From Paraphaeosphaeria minitans (lineage: Eukaryota; Ascomycota; Dothideomycetes; Pleosporales; Didymosphaeriaceae): a stretch of DNA of 64,000 bases. Location: NCBI GenBank assembly GCA_015832175.1, contig WJXW01000015.1, forward strand, positions 62,001 through 126,000, read 5' to 3'. The translations under genes and the position numbers were made by a program. Each line of letters begins with the position of its first letter. Position 1 is the first letter of the stretch. This document shows positions 23,771 to 34,614 of this stretch, piece after piece. The notes under the pieces were generated by a model, which worked only from the letters and a program-made list of their open reading frames with translations, searched no databases and was not told the DNA's origin.

Positions 23771-25357
23771 CTACGCCTCAGCAGCCTTCTGCACAACTTG
23801 TTGGCTGTCCACCAAACTCACTGTCTCCCGAAGTGAGAAGCGGCGATCGTATGCTTTACATATGACGTCTAAGTCGTCATCATTTCCTTGCTCTTTCAGC
23901 CAGATATCTCCACGGTAAGGTCGCCCTGGAACTCGATCGATCGTGCGCTCCATTGCCGCAGAGATTTGGACCGTAAATTGCCTAGACCACTGTTCGTCCT
24001 CTGGATCGTCCCAATGCAGCTCAAACCGGGCGAGCGCTTGGCCAAGTGGCATGGAGCACTGGTGCTGTAACTCGGTCATACGTCCACCTCCTTGGATGAC
24101 TAGTGCGTACATGCGCTCGCGTGCCGGATGGTCCTGGACGGACTGAAATGTCCCGTACAAGTTGAGTAGCAGCTCTTCACAATCAGGAACAACCCAGTGA
24201 GAGATTGAGGTGAAATAAGAGCTTGCCATTTCGCGCGCCGATACGGCCGGCTTCCAGTATTGCAAAGGGTCTTGATGTAAGTCCTCTGGAGTCACCTCGG
24301 CTAGCCTCATCGGGTCCGCGGCTAGCTCTTCTGCAGCTGGAATCATCCTCAAAGCGAGCAGGGGTCCATCGTGCCAGCCCAGCAGCCCCAACATCAAAGA
24401 TGCCACCTCGGAGCCGAGGTGCTTCTTTAGCAAGTCCAGAGTTTCCGCGACAGACAATAGGCTGACCACATTGAACGAGCATATCAGTTCAGTCTCGAAG
24501 TGGAAGCGGAACGATATCGACACATCGCGAGGTAGTGTTGCAGCGTGTGCGAAGGCATGTTGCGAAACGCACGTCGCCAGTTGGGATTTGGATAGACTTT
24601 GAAAACGCCAGGAAACCAAAGGCGGCTGGTCGAGGAGGCGCAGTCGAATCTCGGTGACGACACCAACTCTTGCCGCTGCACCACCCCGCATGGCGTGCAG
24701 CAGATCCGGATGGCTGTTCTCGTTGACATCCACTTTCGACCCGTCCCACAGCACAACGCGACCACCCAGGACTGACTGGCAGCCGAGACCGTAGCGCCGA
24801 GCTAAGGCAATGTCCCAACCTGCTGTGAGGAAGTGTCCCCCGGCTCCCACGCCAAAACAATCTCCGTGCGGGACTGCCTTTGCTTTGCTCGCTAGCGCAG
24901 GTACCAGTTGGCCCAAGATACACCCAGGCTCTATGCTCAAGACATCATCGGTGATCCTCTGCCCCGTCATTGACCGCATGCTGATCATAATTCCAGAGCA
25001 TGAGGCTTCATTGGAGTACCCGTGCCCACCACTCCTCACCGAGACGGGGTATGTGCTGTAGAGATTCAATGATGCGAGCAAGCTGACGGTTTTGATGACC
25101 TCCTCTTCGCATCGGGGCGAAACTATCACAGCCGGAACGACAGCGGCCCGATCGTGCATCGTTGCTTCGGCCGGGAATGCGCGTCCTTGGGTTTCATACA
25201 CTGGTATTCCGCGGTCCCTCAGGCCATCTACGAATGCTATCAACTCGAAAGGTAGTCCATCGCTTTTGACAGTTTGCGGGAAACTTGCTGCAGCGTCTGT
25301 GTGGGACATGGATGGTGGGGTGCTGGCCCCGTGCGTCTGAACCATTCGAGCGGGCAT
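23771..25357 (-). CDS. FAD-linked oxidase (PCMH-type, berberine bridge-like)
   Basis: An intact 528-aa single-exon gene, ATG at 25357. It has the FAD-binding PCMH fold: VPAVIVSPRCEEEVIKTVSL, then SVRSGGHGYSNEASCSGIMI, where the His is the usual covalent FAD attachment site, then VPHGDCFGVGAGGHFLTAGW, where the Cys sits at the second (6-S-cysteinyl) attachment position of bicovalent flavoenzymes such as glucooligosaccharide oxidase. The substrate-binding half follows, with PLVSWRFQSL and SYFTSISHWVVPDCEELL. The family oxidises sugars, alkaloids or secondary metabolites with O2; the substrate here cannot be read. The C-terminal BBE segment typical of many relatives is not obvious. No signal peptide is seen, unlike secreted relatives, although about 30 residues of lead sequence precede the domain. 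No cluster partners are adjacent. Confidence 0.85.
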   Translation of the reverse strand: MPARMVQTHGASTPPSMSHTDAAASFPQTVKSDGLPFELIAFVDGLRDRGIPVYETQGRAFPAEATMHDRAAVVPAVIVSPRCEEEVIKTVSLLASLNLYSTYPVSVRSGGHGYSNEASCSGIMISMRSMTGQRITDDVLSIEPGCILGQLVPALASKAKAVPHGDCFGVGAGGHFLTAGWDIALARRYGLGCQSVLGGRVVLWDGSKVDVNENSHPDLLHAMRGGAAARVGVVTEIRLRLLDQPPLVSWRFQSLSKSQLATCVSQHAFAHAATLPRDVSISFRFHFETELICSFNVVSLLSVAETLDLLKKHLGSEVASLMLGLLGWHDGPLLALRMIPAAEELAADPMRLAEVTPEDLHQDPLQYWKPAVSAREMASSYFTSISHWVVPDCEELLLNLYGTFQSVQDHPARERMYALVIQGGGRMTELQHQCSMPLGQALARFELHWDDPEDEQWSRQFTVQISAAMERTIDRVPGRPYRGDIWLKEQGNDDDLDVICKAYDRRFSLRETVSLVDSQQVVQKAAEA

Positions 25358-26272
25358 GATGGGGGCAGGAGAGATGCTGAAGAGCTCTGGCCCAGGAACT
25401 GAGTATATGCCGCCGCGGGGACTACTCGATCTTCATGTAGACAGGTTTTATAGTTGTTGCAAGTTATCCTGCAAGCAGATAGGTCCAGGACTTGGCGGAC
25501 CAGCTTCCGGCGACCCTGCTGACCGGCTCACTGTGGGCCAGTGCACCAACGATTACCATTTGTGCGGGGAAGTGGCGCTTGATGTAACCTTGTTCGTTGT
25601 TCTATGCGATCAGCAGCCACAGTCTACCGTGAGCAAGGTGGACTGGTGAGCTTCGAATGATGACGGGGTACAGCAGGCTGCATGGCCTGTCGCCGGAAAC
25701 CGCTCGTGTCCACTTGCACAGACACTGATGGGCTGGGTACGCCAACAGCCAAGCCCTAAAACCATGACAAAGCTAACGTTAGTCGTGAGCATGCTTTAGT
25801 CACCAAAGTGATCGAATGGATTACGCAGTCCAATCGCACGTGGAATGCATATCTGTTTCAAAGCGGTGAAAATTGCACTGTTGTCGGTGGTTTTGGTCGA
25901 ACAGCTGTCACCTTTCAAAGATTTCCGATATGCAACCATAGTAGGATGAAATTAGTTGATTGTCTGCTAAGCAAAGAAGGTGAGCGCAGCCTAGCCGAGA
26001 CGCGGAGGTCAGCACAAGTCACGTCGAAACAACCCTTGATAACGCAACAGCAGATAATCGTTCAATGCCAATTAGATCTCACCACCGTAACGTTTCAGCA
26101 TGTCTATCACGAGTAGGACAAGGAAAAAAGCGTTAAGGATAACATCTGTAGCACAAAAGAACATTGCGGCCTACACGCGAGCGAGCCTGCGAGGTGCGCC
26201 TTTCGTCGGAAGAGTTGCGACGTCGTAATTACCGGGGAATAGCATCGCAAGTGGCCGAATCCCGTGTATCAA
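25358..26272. other. intergenic
   Basis: Lies between the start of the FAD oxidase and the 3' end of the 26273 gene. No frame shows coding similarity. Confidence 0.4.
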
Positions 26273-28029
26273 TCACAGTGACAGACTGATAACGATTGGG
26301 CCTGCTAGTGTAGCTGCCGTCAGCTCGTCGATGCTGGTGAGTTCTGGTTGCGCTGCCAGGACTGCAAATGCCGTCCCAGAGAGTCCTGGCGGAACGCGTG
26401 TTGTGCCGGAACCATCTCCAAGCACCGTCAACGGGGTAAATACCGGGACATCCAACTGGTTCACCCATCCGATGAACAATGGCTTGCCCGACCGCGTCGC
26501 GGCAGCCCTTCCCGCAGCATCCCAAATAAAAGTGACCTCACCATCTTGCCGAGCGTATCCATCGGTCCTGCCGTTCATGGTGAGGGTCGGCAAGATGGGT
26601 AGAGGCAGTTCAACAGCGCATGAGCCAGGCTGGACATGGCCCAGCGCCAGGTTGTATGCCCACGCTGCTGTTGCAGGTGTCTCGAACGATTCTATGCTGG
26701 CATTAGAGACCGTGTGGGTATGGAGTAATGCATTCTGTTTAGCCGCGACGCTGGCCATACTGGACAGCAAGACGGTAGCGGGGGTGTCTGTTGGAGGGAG
26801 CGATTCTGCCAGAGACATGAAGACGCCAAGCTCGATGGATTTCAAGACGGCCACAAGCGAGACGAGCTCAGTCACATTGCTGGGAGCACTGTATTGGCAG
26901 GGAGGCACATCTTCGCCGCCAGAGCGACGGAGCAGCATTTGTAGAGCCTCCAACTGTATCTGCTCTTGCTGTTGTGGTCGTCTCAGTAAGTAGACGCTAG
27001 CAGAGAAGGTGTGGAGATAGAGCTTACCTCAGAGATATCAGCGATCAATGACGCGAGAAAGGAAGCACCATAATTTGCTTCCGTCGACCGCCTGGTGTAC
27101 AATTTACTCGTGTTAAGAACCGAGACTCCCAGGTTCTTCAGGAACTGAGCTAGCTGAAGAGCGTCGACTGCCGATGGAGACAAGCTTATCGTCGCATTTC
27201 CTGAGCTCAACTTGGGCCTAGGTGTCGACCCTGCAGGCTTTGAAAGGCCTGTAGAGGCTGATGCTTGAGCGGTTTGATTCATCAGATTGGTGTTGTTACT
27301 AGGGGCTGTCGGAGTGAGGTCGCTGCCCGATGATGAACCACCACCGATGGCAGTCACTGCAGGGGCAATGCTATCGAAAGTTGTAGCACGGTATACATCC
27401 GATTCATTGCCAACATTTCCTACCCCAGTAAGGGCTGGTGGCAAAGCACCAGTGGTGGAGATCCACCCATCGTGACTCGTGTCAGTCGTGTCGGCAATCG
27501 CCATCGTCCTACTAGGGTCTGCCGCAAAACTATTGGAGTCACTCGTAATTTGTGCAGTCACAGTGTTGCTGCTGGCCACTACGAGCGGACTGGTCACCAT
27601 TGTGCTTTGACTTGCGACCGACGAGGAAGAGCTGCGAAGCGAAGAGTCTCGTCCCAAGGCAGAGCTACGCGAGAAAGCCTCGCCATCTGTCCCATTGCTA
27701 GCTAAGCTCGGGCTGGGTATGCCAGTTTGAATGCCAGATGCTGGCAGTGAAGCCACAGATCCACCAGTGTTGCTGACTACTACAGGTGTGGCGGTGGAGA
27801 TGGCTCCGCTGAAGGTGATTGTGACAGGAGTTGTAGTCAGTGTAAGACCACTGTAAATCATCGTGACCGATGGCCAGATGGTGCCGTTAGAAAAAGGGCC
27901 GCCAGATCTAGGAAAACAGTACTGCTCCAAAGTAGAAAGCGCAGAAGCCGTGGTTGAGGCACCGTGGCTCGAAGCCCCACTGCAGCCTAGCAAAGCGCTC
28001 GTCGTGAGCAGGAGAACGTGTTTGGTCAT
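26273..28029 (-). CDS. secreted Ser/Thr-rich ferritin-like domain protein
   Basis: Two exons: 27028-28029 (ATG 28029; an ATG nine codons earlier at 28056 is also possible) and 26273-26968, with a 59-nt intron 26969-27027 (GTAAGC...ACAACAG) whose removal joins ASLIADISE to QEQIQLEALQMLLRRSGG. The product is about 565 aa: signal peptide MTKHVLLLTTSALLGCSGAS, a long low-complexity Ser/Thr/Gly linker (about residues 30-265), then a helical domain (SAVDALQLAQFLKNLGVSVL; QEQIQLEALQMLL; LVSLVAVLKSIELGVFMSLA; SSMASVAAKQNALLHTH) typical of fungal ferritin-like extracellular or GPI-type proteins, and a beta-rich C-terminus ending GPIVISLSL. Heavy O-glycosylation of the linker is expected. A wall or stress-related role is inferred only. 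No lesion is seen. Confidence 0.75.
26969..27027 (-). other. spliceosomal intron of the ferritin-like gene
   Basis: Minus strand GTAAGC at the 5' end and ACAACAG at the 3' end, 59 nt. Phase is preserved on both sides. Confidence 0.75.
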
Positions 28030-28056
28030 GATGCAGCAATCGGTAGTGAATCGCAT

Positions 28057-28597
28057 CGAAAGTGCGCAGCGGGCTCATATACTCATGTCTGGACGCAGTG
28101 CTTATCTCCGGCCGTACACGTGTAAGCAGCCTGCAAATCCGTCACCGCTCATTCAGATGGCTTACTCACATCTCGATGATTATCTGCTGCTAACTAAATT
28201 ATTGCCATGTGACGGGAAGATCGGGTGTTCCAACGCGTCAGGTTCTCAGCTGTACTTCATGTCAGACGCTACACGTGCGATCTAGATTACCGTCAGCAGC
28301 TACTGTATATTTCCGGTCTTTGGTGTTTTGCCACATACACTAGATGGGACTGGAAAGGATGTTGTCCGATGTGCTCGCAAAGACACGAGACGGCAGATAC
28401 AGTCAGTCATCACAAAATGAAGGGATCAGTGGAGTAGAGGAAGCGGCGGTATGCACCAAAGTATATTCAGGCTAGGACGTGTCACGAGACGAGATTTCAA
28501 GCTCGCCTGCAACACATTTCTATTGCCTAGAGCCGAATCCGTTATCCATTCCTCGGACCTTTAGCCTGGGAAAGGGAGACCGGTCGGGCTGCTTTGG
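28057..28597. other. intergenic
   Basis: Upstream flank of the ferritin-like gene. No gene is recognised. Confidence 0.4.
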
Positions 28598-28614
28598 TGC
28601 TGCTGCTGCTGCTG
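28598..28614. repeat. TGC trinucleotide microsatellite
   Basis: Between five and six tandem TGC units, immediately downstream (minus-strand sense) of the coiled-coil frame that ends at 28623. Confidence 0.8.
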
Positions 28615-28622
28615 TAGGAATC

Positions 28623-28985
28623 TCAACATTTGTTGGAAATCATGGCTAGAGACCGGATATTAGTAACCTGAACAACTTGAAAGAATGACACATACGGCAC
28701 TTTGCCTTGCTGTGGAGGCAGAGCTGAGCGCTCAACCGGATCACGCGGCGCAGTCTCTGGCACCGGAACATGCCCTGACCGAGCGCCCTGCGTGTTGTGT
28801 GCACTCGATGACGGTGGCAGCGGATTCGACCGGCGAAAACTCGAGTTGAGCTGAAGGCGCAAGGCATTCATTTGCTTTGCTAAAGCCTCCAGAGCGCCTT
28901 TAGTACCGGACGACCCCACGAGTGCTTCGACCGCCTGCACCCGCTCTTTGAGTGCTTCGATTTTGGTCCCGGCGGCTTACCAGAT
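28623..28985 (-). pseudogene. coiled-coil ORF fragment abutting the chitinase 3' end
   Basis: Minus strand, ending at TGA 28623-28625. It reads TKIEALKERVQAVEALVG, KGALEALAKQMNALRLQLNS, then a Pro/Ser-rich tail. Heptad leucines are clear. It overlaps, in another frame, the last codons of the chitinase tail (28880 upward). It may be a piece of a different gene, for example the coiled-coil linker of a transcription factor; no DNA-binding domain is visible. Confidence 0.3.
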
Positions 28986-31160
28986 ATCCATTTGGGAGGC
29001 TTTCCGCTTGGGTTAAGCTCGGGATCTCTCGTAGTAGGCACCGTGGTGGCGTGGGGATTTGGAGTGACTGTTAAAATTGTTGGCGGTTGCGTTGTGCCAC
29101 CCATGGTAGTGGTGCTTCGTCCCAGAGTTCGGGTCACGATGGGCGGATAATAAATAAGAGATCTCCACACAATGATGCCTCCAGAGCTTGTGGTCGTCTG
29201 TGTAGCGTCTATAACGGAAGTAGTAGCACTATAAACTGGTGTTAATGTGATGGTGAAGGGTGGTGGCTGAATGGAACTGCTCAAAGTGATCTCGCCATCA
29301 GTGGTTGTAGAGTCCAGGCTGATCCCCCAAACCGGTATAGCAGTCGTCGTCACTAGTTCAAAGAACAACCGAGTCAGTAAGTGGTCCTTGACAAACTTCA
29401 TACCGCTTGAGTGGCGAAAGAGGATAACCTACCTGGTGGAATCGTAAGGACAGTGACCACTGATACGTGGACGTACCAGGGATATGTCGAAGTCGAACCA
29501 TCTTGGAGAGTGCTCGTATGCATCGCGAAACTTGAGTAAGAGATTGTAGTGGTCCATGGGGAGAAGGTGATGGTAGTTGCAGAGGACAAAGGCTTTGGCG
29601 GCCAAATGAGAGTTGAGTTTCAGACTTCAAATCCACGGCCCAGTCGGCAGCTCCGAGAAAGTTCAGACCTGAAAACAAAGTTTTCCTGACTTCCTTATTG
29701 GATTCGTTCATGTAGGCAACCCATTGAGTGTCGTTGAAGACCACTATATTGGAGAATGAACCAGCATCGAAGTATGACTGAGCCGAAGGATTTTCCTTGA
29801 GAATTTCTTCGATCTCGAAATCGGATACGTACCCAGCAGTGTCTGTACAGCGACCCTTGTACGCACCTGAGTCGGGTCCGGTGTACGTGCATTGCTCCTG
29901 CCAACAGCCAGCTTGTGCCATCTCGAACGAACGACCGTAGCTGCTTACGCCTACCACGATCATGTTCGACGGAACACCAGCTTTGGTGATCATGGAAAGA
30001 GAGTTGATTGTTTCGGTCAAGTTGACATGAGATCGTAGACAGTTACCCAATCCTACATCATACGACGGACATCCAGGCGTAGCATATTTGTTTGTGTAAT
30101 CCCATTGTCCGTGCAGGTCATATGTCATGTACACAATGTAGTCCGCTACGAGCGAGAGGGCTTGAATCGGGAAATACTGTAGGTACCAAAAGGATGCAGG
30201 CGCAGTGATCGAGACGGTCTTTTCAGAATGCATCTTCTGCTTGAGCTCGTCCAGTAACAAGAAAAACCTAGTGGTTTCTGATTCAGTCCCATGAGGAATA
30301 CCGGGAATATCGGGCTCGTTCGGGTACTCCCAGTCCCAGTCGATACCGTCCAGACCGTATTCATCAAGAAACTTGATGACATTACTGATCAGGGTTGCAC
30401 GGTTCGTGGTAGAGCTCACTGCTTCCCGAAATATTGCGTAGGAACTGGATCAGTGGAGAATGTCCAGCCTCCGATCGATACTATCTTCTTGACACCTGTC
30501 AACCCCCTAAAGAGTGGTAACTGGTCTTCAACTTCATCAGTGTTGATGGAAAAGTCGTTGTTCAACGTGATGAAAGAATAGTGGATATGTGTATAGGCCG
30601 AGACGTCAATACTGGTAACTGACATCCGCAGACAAGAACGCTTCCAGTCGAAAGCTTCGAAGTAAGCGATGTTATACTGCTCTCCGGGGGTATTTGAAGT
30701 AACTATTTGTGTTCCACAGTTAGATATGCAGCCATTCGTGTTAGGGGCAGCAGTTCCAGGAGCGCCTGTGGAGGAGACTGATGGTATACAAAAGTCTCCT
30801 GTCGTTCCACATTGACCCCAAATATTACAACATGCATTGAGGGGGCATTCGTTCAGTGTGCTTAGGTCAGTCCCAGGTAGCGCTTTTGCAGTATCGTTCA
30901 CTTGTGGGCCACACACAGCATTCGGAAGGGTTGCCGGCATTGGGGGATAGCCGGTGCTGAGACATATGTTCTCATCGGCGAATAGCGTCTCGCACCCATT
31001 CCAGCCCCAGGTGTGAGAGTTAAAAATCTCAATTTCCTCGTTGGTCAATCCAAAGGCGGCTGCAATTGACGCACAGTTGTCGACCTTTTGCACGTAGTAT
31101 GTGTAACAGTACCCATCTGCACCTTGATCGGGTGAGAAATCTGGATAGGGCTGGCCTAGC
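28880..31160 (-). pseudogene. LysM/CBM18/GH18 chitinase, frameshifted and 5'-truncated
   Basis: Domains in order on the minus strand: LysM (CYTYYVQKVDNCASIAAAFG to GYPPMPATLPNAVCGP), CBM18-like chitin-binding Cys motif (ECPLNACCNIWGQCG), and the GH18 barrel with catalytic DGIDWDWE at 30328-30351 and YMTYDLHGQWDY. A Ser/Thr-rich tail contains an 80-nt intron (29353-29432: GTAGGT, branch TTACTGAC, TAG) joining LTIPP and VTTTAIPVW. GH18 enzymes hydrolyse chitin; this LysM/CBM18 layout is that of the fungal subgroup C-like chitinases. Lesions: a missing nucleotide near 30420 shifts YFG into the frame reading EAVSSTTNRATLIS; a second shift lies near 29610-29625 before WPPKPLSSATT; and the 5' end including the signal peptide is lost where the transposase remnant begins (about 31150-31165). 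Not functional as read. Confidence 0.85.
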
Positions 31161-32692
31161 TGGAGCAGGTGTTTAATCGCCTTACCAAGGAAAAATGTGG
31201 ACGATCGTATCGATTGTTAATCGCCAACGGCCATGGATCTCATATTACTATAGATTTTAACGACTATTGTGACCGCAATAGGATCCTCCTGGCCATCTAT
31301 CCACCTTATGCGACCTATACGCTGCAGCCTCTCGACGTATCCGTGTTCAAGCCTCTATCAACTGCGTATTCAGATTAGCTATCAGCATTCATCTATGCCA
31401 GTCAGGGCCTCCTCCCTATCGCCAAGTTAGATTTCTTTAGGCTTTTCTGGGCAGCCTGGACCTCTACAATAAGGCCTCAATTGATACTCAGCGCCTTTAA
31501 AGCTACAGGTATATCACCACTCAATCCAGCGGACGCGATAAGACGCCAGAGCACCTTGCGCTCTGCCGCAAGACCCTAGGGGCCTTTGGCCGATGGCCGC
31601 TTCGACCACCCGCACTACCATCCAGCCGGGCTGACGGCCTGGCGTATACCGCGGCGCTGATAGGAGATCCAGAGGCCTTCGAAGCCTTTACCCAGCTCAC
31701 ACAGTACTATACTAAGGTTTGTCCTCGGTAGTCCTGCCCTGCACTAGCAACAACAACCCCACTGCGCTTAGCCTAGCAGCATAATAGCTGCGACACTTCT
31801 TATCTTTCTACTTCTCTCTCCACCCTCTCCTTCTCACCCTCTTACTCTCTTCTCTACTGTAACGGCATAATAATGCCTTATAATATAAGGGACTCTCCCT
31901 GATGTACATACACGGCCTAGTCTCCCTAACTGGAAGGGGAGCTACAGCTTGAAATGGTAGCAATACCCGCATAGGCAAGAAATGCTTTCTAAGGTAGCGC
32001 GCTGGCACTGTAAATCCATAGCTTAGCACGTCTTATATGCCCCTCGGGAGGCGATATGGTGGACTTACTCCTCATCATACGGACGAAAAATGAATACCAA
32101 CCAACCAACCAATCCATTAGACCCATCGGTAGTGCTGGATCGCCTCGAGGTGCGATTGTGCACCCCACCGGAAGTACCCCTCCCAGAAACCCCATGGCAG
32201 TCCAAAATACGGAGCAATACGCTCGAATTTGGTTCGCAGTCAAAGCTGGTACAGGATTCTTACCCACGATCACCTCCAACAGCAAGAGCTACCTTTGCCC
32301 AGCTTATTAAAGGCGCTGAACAAATGCTTCACCGCGACGCGCTACAGGCGGCTCGTATCAAGGAGCTTGAGGAGCAGCTTGATGCTGTTACCAAGCGAAA
32401 ATCACGTAAAAGAATGCGGATCCAGCAAGGAGGTACCATGGAGTATGGCCCGACAGCAGACCAGGTGGCTGCAGGTCCATCTACTGCTTCAAGATCGTCT
32501 AAGAAGGCGCGTGGTGGTAGTGCCTCTGAAGGAGGACCTTCAACTCAACGCCGCTGCGGCAATTGCGGAGGGTCCGGGCACAACGCAAGAACCTGCCAGG
32601 AGGCTAAAGAGTCATCTTTCGAATCAGATATAACCCTCAGTTGGTTGTTCTCAGATAGTGTTGATAGTGATAGCGATGAATCAGAATCATAA
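31150..32692 (+). mobile_element. decayed pogo/Fot-type DDE transposase (two pieces)
   Basis: 31160-31573 (+) carries the C-terminal catalytic part of a Tc1/mariner-pogo transposase: LEQVFNRLTKEKCGRSYRLL, then NGHGSHITIDF with the Asp-equivalent position reading Asn, then LQPLDVSVFK, TAG at 31376-31378 and, in the same frame, LSAFIYASQGLLPIAKLDFF and GISPLNPADAI. 32090-32692 (+) carries the tail of the same type of protein: TPWQSKIRSNTLEF, a QLIKGAEQML helix and a CCHC knuckle (RCGNCGGSGHNARTC). About 500 bases without coding similarity separate them. The 5' half and terminal inverted repeats were not found. Non-autonomous by inspection. Confidence 0.7.
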
Positions 32693-32749
32693 GCTGGTGT
32701 TGCTTGGCGAAAGTGCGGCGCTCGGTGGTCTGCGGCGCTCGGTGATCCA

Positions 32750-34387
32750 TTACGTTATATTGGTCATGACCTGAGCTATAGAGCTCTCCGGCCATATCAT
32801 GCCGCCAGTCATGAAGGAGTCCTCGATTGTAAGTACCGCGTGGATAACTGGGTACCCCGGTCGCATGATGAGGGTGTCCCCAGGCCGTAGTAGAATTCCT
32901 TGCACGGTGGCAGGGGCAGGTTTCCAATCCAGGCAGTCTTCTGCGTATCTTTTTTGAACTGCCTCATCCCATGGGCCACAACAAACCCGCCATAACTTCA
33001 GCCCGGTCTTGCACTGGACCCAAGTTCCGTTAAGCACATCCATGTGATACCCAGAAAAGGATCCCCTCTCCCCGTACAGGAGGAATTTAAGACACGCTTC
33101 CAGATCCACCAATCGCGCCGGTTGGACACTTAGTTTGCCGACACCGGTCTCTGTGCTGTGACCGATGGACCGCTTCGAAAGAACGGATAAGAGGCGGTAT
33201 CGGAGCGTCGTGACGGCTTCCGGTTCACGGAAAGCCGAACCAAGAATCTCAGCAGACAGACTCAGCACGTTTATCGGATCCTTCCGCTCGGCTTCAATAC
33301 GCTGCAGCTCAGGATGCTGTCCTCGCTCAGTCACGCGGCCGAAGAAGTCTTCCAATAGCATGAAACCAGTCAGGGCCTCCTCCTCTTCTTTACCATTTCC
33401 TGATGACTGAGTGTATTGTTGATACTCAATAGCGGCGTCTCACCCCTTGCATTGGGATCGGAACACTTCGAAAGTATCGTCAATCTTCCGCCCAGATTTT
33501 TCCAGAACAAGCACACAGCTGACGCAATCTGGGAGCTTCTGCCCTGAGCTTCTCATCTCGTCTAGTTGTTCGTTAGTAACAGCGAGCACCGGACTGTCCA
33601 CTTCCGCATTTGCTGAGCTAATTTCGTAGTCACCACGTAGTAGTCCATTCACGTCGGGGGCTCCCAGATATTCGGGGGCCAGTGTTGCGACCGGAGCGAA
33701 AATGTCTTCGAGGTCGTTCCCGTTACAGACCCGAAATAGCTCTGCGTACCCTTTTGCCAACTTGTCGAAGGACTCTGGTCCCGCCGTCTGCGCGCGGGGA
33801 GAACTTAGAAACACGGTAATTTCTTGGAAGATTTTCTCGATGGTGTCCTTGTACGGCGCCCGCATCTGCATTCCCAGCCGCTCGCGCGGGTTGGGCGTAG
33901 CAGCTGAGGCTGGGGCACTTTGTCGTAGAGCTGAGGAGGGTTTACAGTAGCACGTGCTGCTCGGGCCAAACCTCTTGCGGCAACTCGAGCAATACGTCCA
34001 ATCTTGACCTTGCTGCTCGCATTCACGCAAAGCCTTTTCCCGCCGTCTGTTTTGGCTGTCCGGTCCCCTTTCTCTGCAAGGGCCACAATATTGTTTAGTG
34101 CCGTCCTCCTTGACGCTGGCACGCCGAGTACGGCAATTTGTGCAAAGTGATTTTCGGCAATTGCTACACCCAAGCTCAACAGATTTCCGCCCCGGCTTCT
34201 CCCCACACGTTTCGCAATTCGGCAGGGGGTCTTTGCCATGATTCGTTCGAGGTTTCGCATGCAGTTTTGCAGTTCGAGGCGTTACGGGGCTGCGCAGGTG
34301 AGGTGCGGGTGCTGCCGCGGGATTGGCGGTGCGGGGAATTGGCGGTGCTGGGAATTGGCGGTGCTGCTGCGGGTTTGCGCTTGGCAT
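32750..34387 (-). pseudogene. JmjC-domain protein with Cys-rich N-terminus, in-frame TGA
   Basis: ATG at 34387, stop TAA at 32750. The frame is continuous (546 codons) except for TGA at 33440-33442, between FRSQCKG and DAAIEYQQYTQ. N-terminal Cys clusters suggest zinc binding: CETCGEKPGRK, CSNCRKSLCTNC, CGPCRERG, YCSSCRKRF. The C-terminal JmjC domain has FSGYHMDVLNGTWVQC with the HxD pair at 33038-33046, and the distal His in YPVIHAVLT at 32841-32843, that is, the Fe(II) triad of 2-oxoglutarate dioxygenases; GILLRPGDTLIMRPG is also typical. Such proteins are usually demethylases or hydroxylases; the substrate is unknown. If the TGA is real the product loses the whole catalytic domain. The gene is divergent from the 34615 ORF, 227 bp apart. 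Confidence 0.75.
34321..34368. repeat. 16-17-bp tandem repeat in the JmjC 5' coding region
   Basis: Three imperfect copies of ATTGGCGGTGC plus a GGGA spacer. On the minus strand they encode a Pro/Gln-rich stretch near the N-terminus (FPAPPIP). Confidence 0.6.
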
Positions 34388-34614
34388 GCGCAACTACCAA
34401 TCGATGGTTGCCCCGGCGCGTCAATTGAAGCCTCGACCACCACAACGTCGACTCGAGGTCGAACCATGTCCCTCTCCACTTCTCCCCGCCCTCGCCCTGT
34501 TTCTTGCACACTTGCAAGCGACGGCAGCTTGACAGTTGGGAGAGCTCGCGCCCGCGCCCCTGAAAGAAGAAACGCAGTGTTGGGCTGCGCGAGATAGCGG
34601 CGAACGACGAGAAC

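Noticed and set aside
30410..30425. An intron explaining the chitinase frame change
   Set aside because: Protein similarity is continuous on both sides and the discrepancy is a single nucleotide.
33400..33445. A 37-nt GTGAGA...CTCAG intron removing the JmjC TGA
   Set aside because: Splicing it shifts the frame into an immediate stop, while unspliced sequence keeps both halves in one frame.
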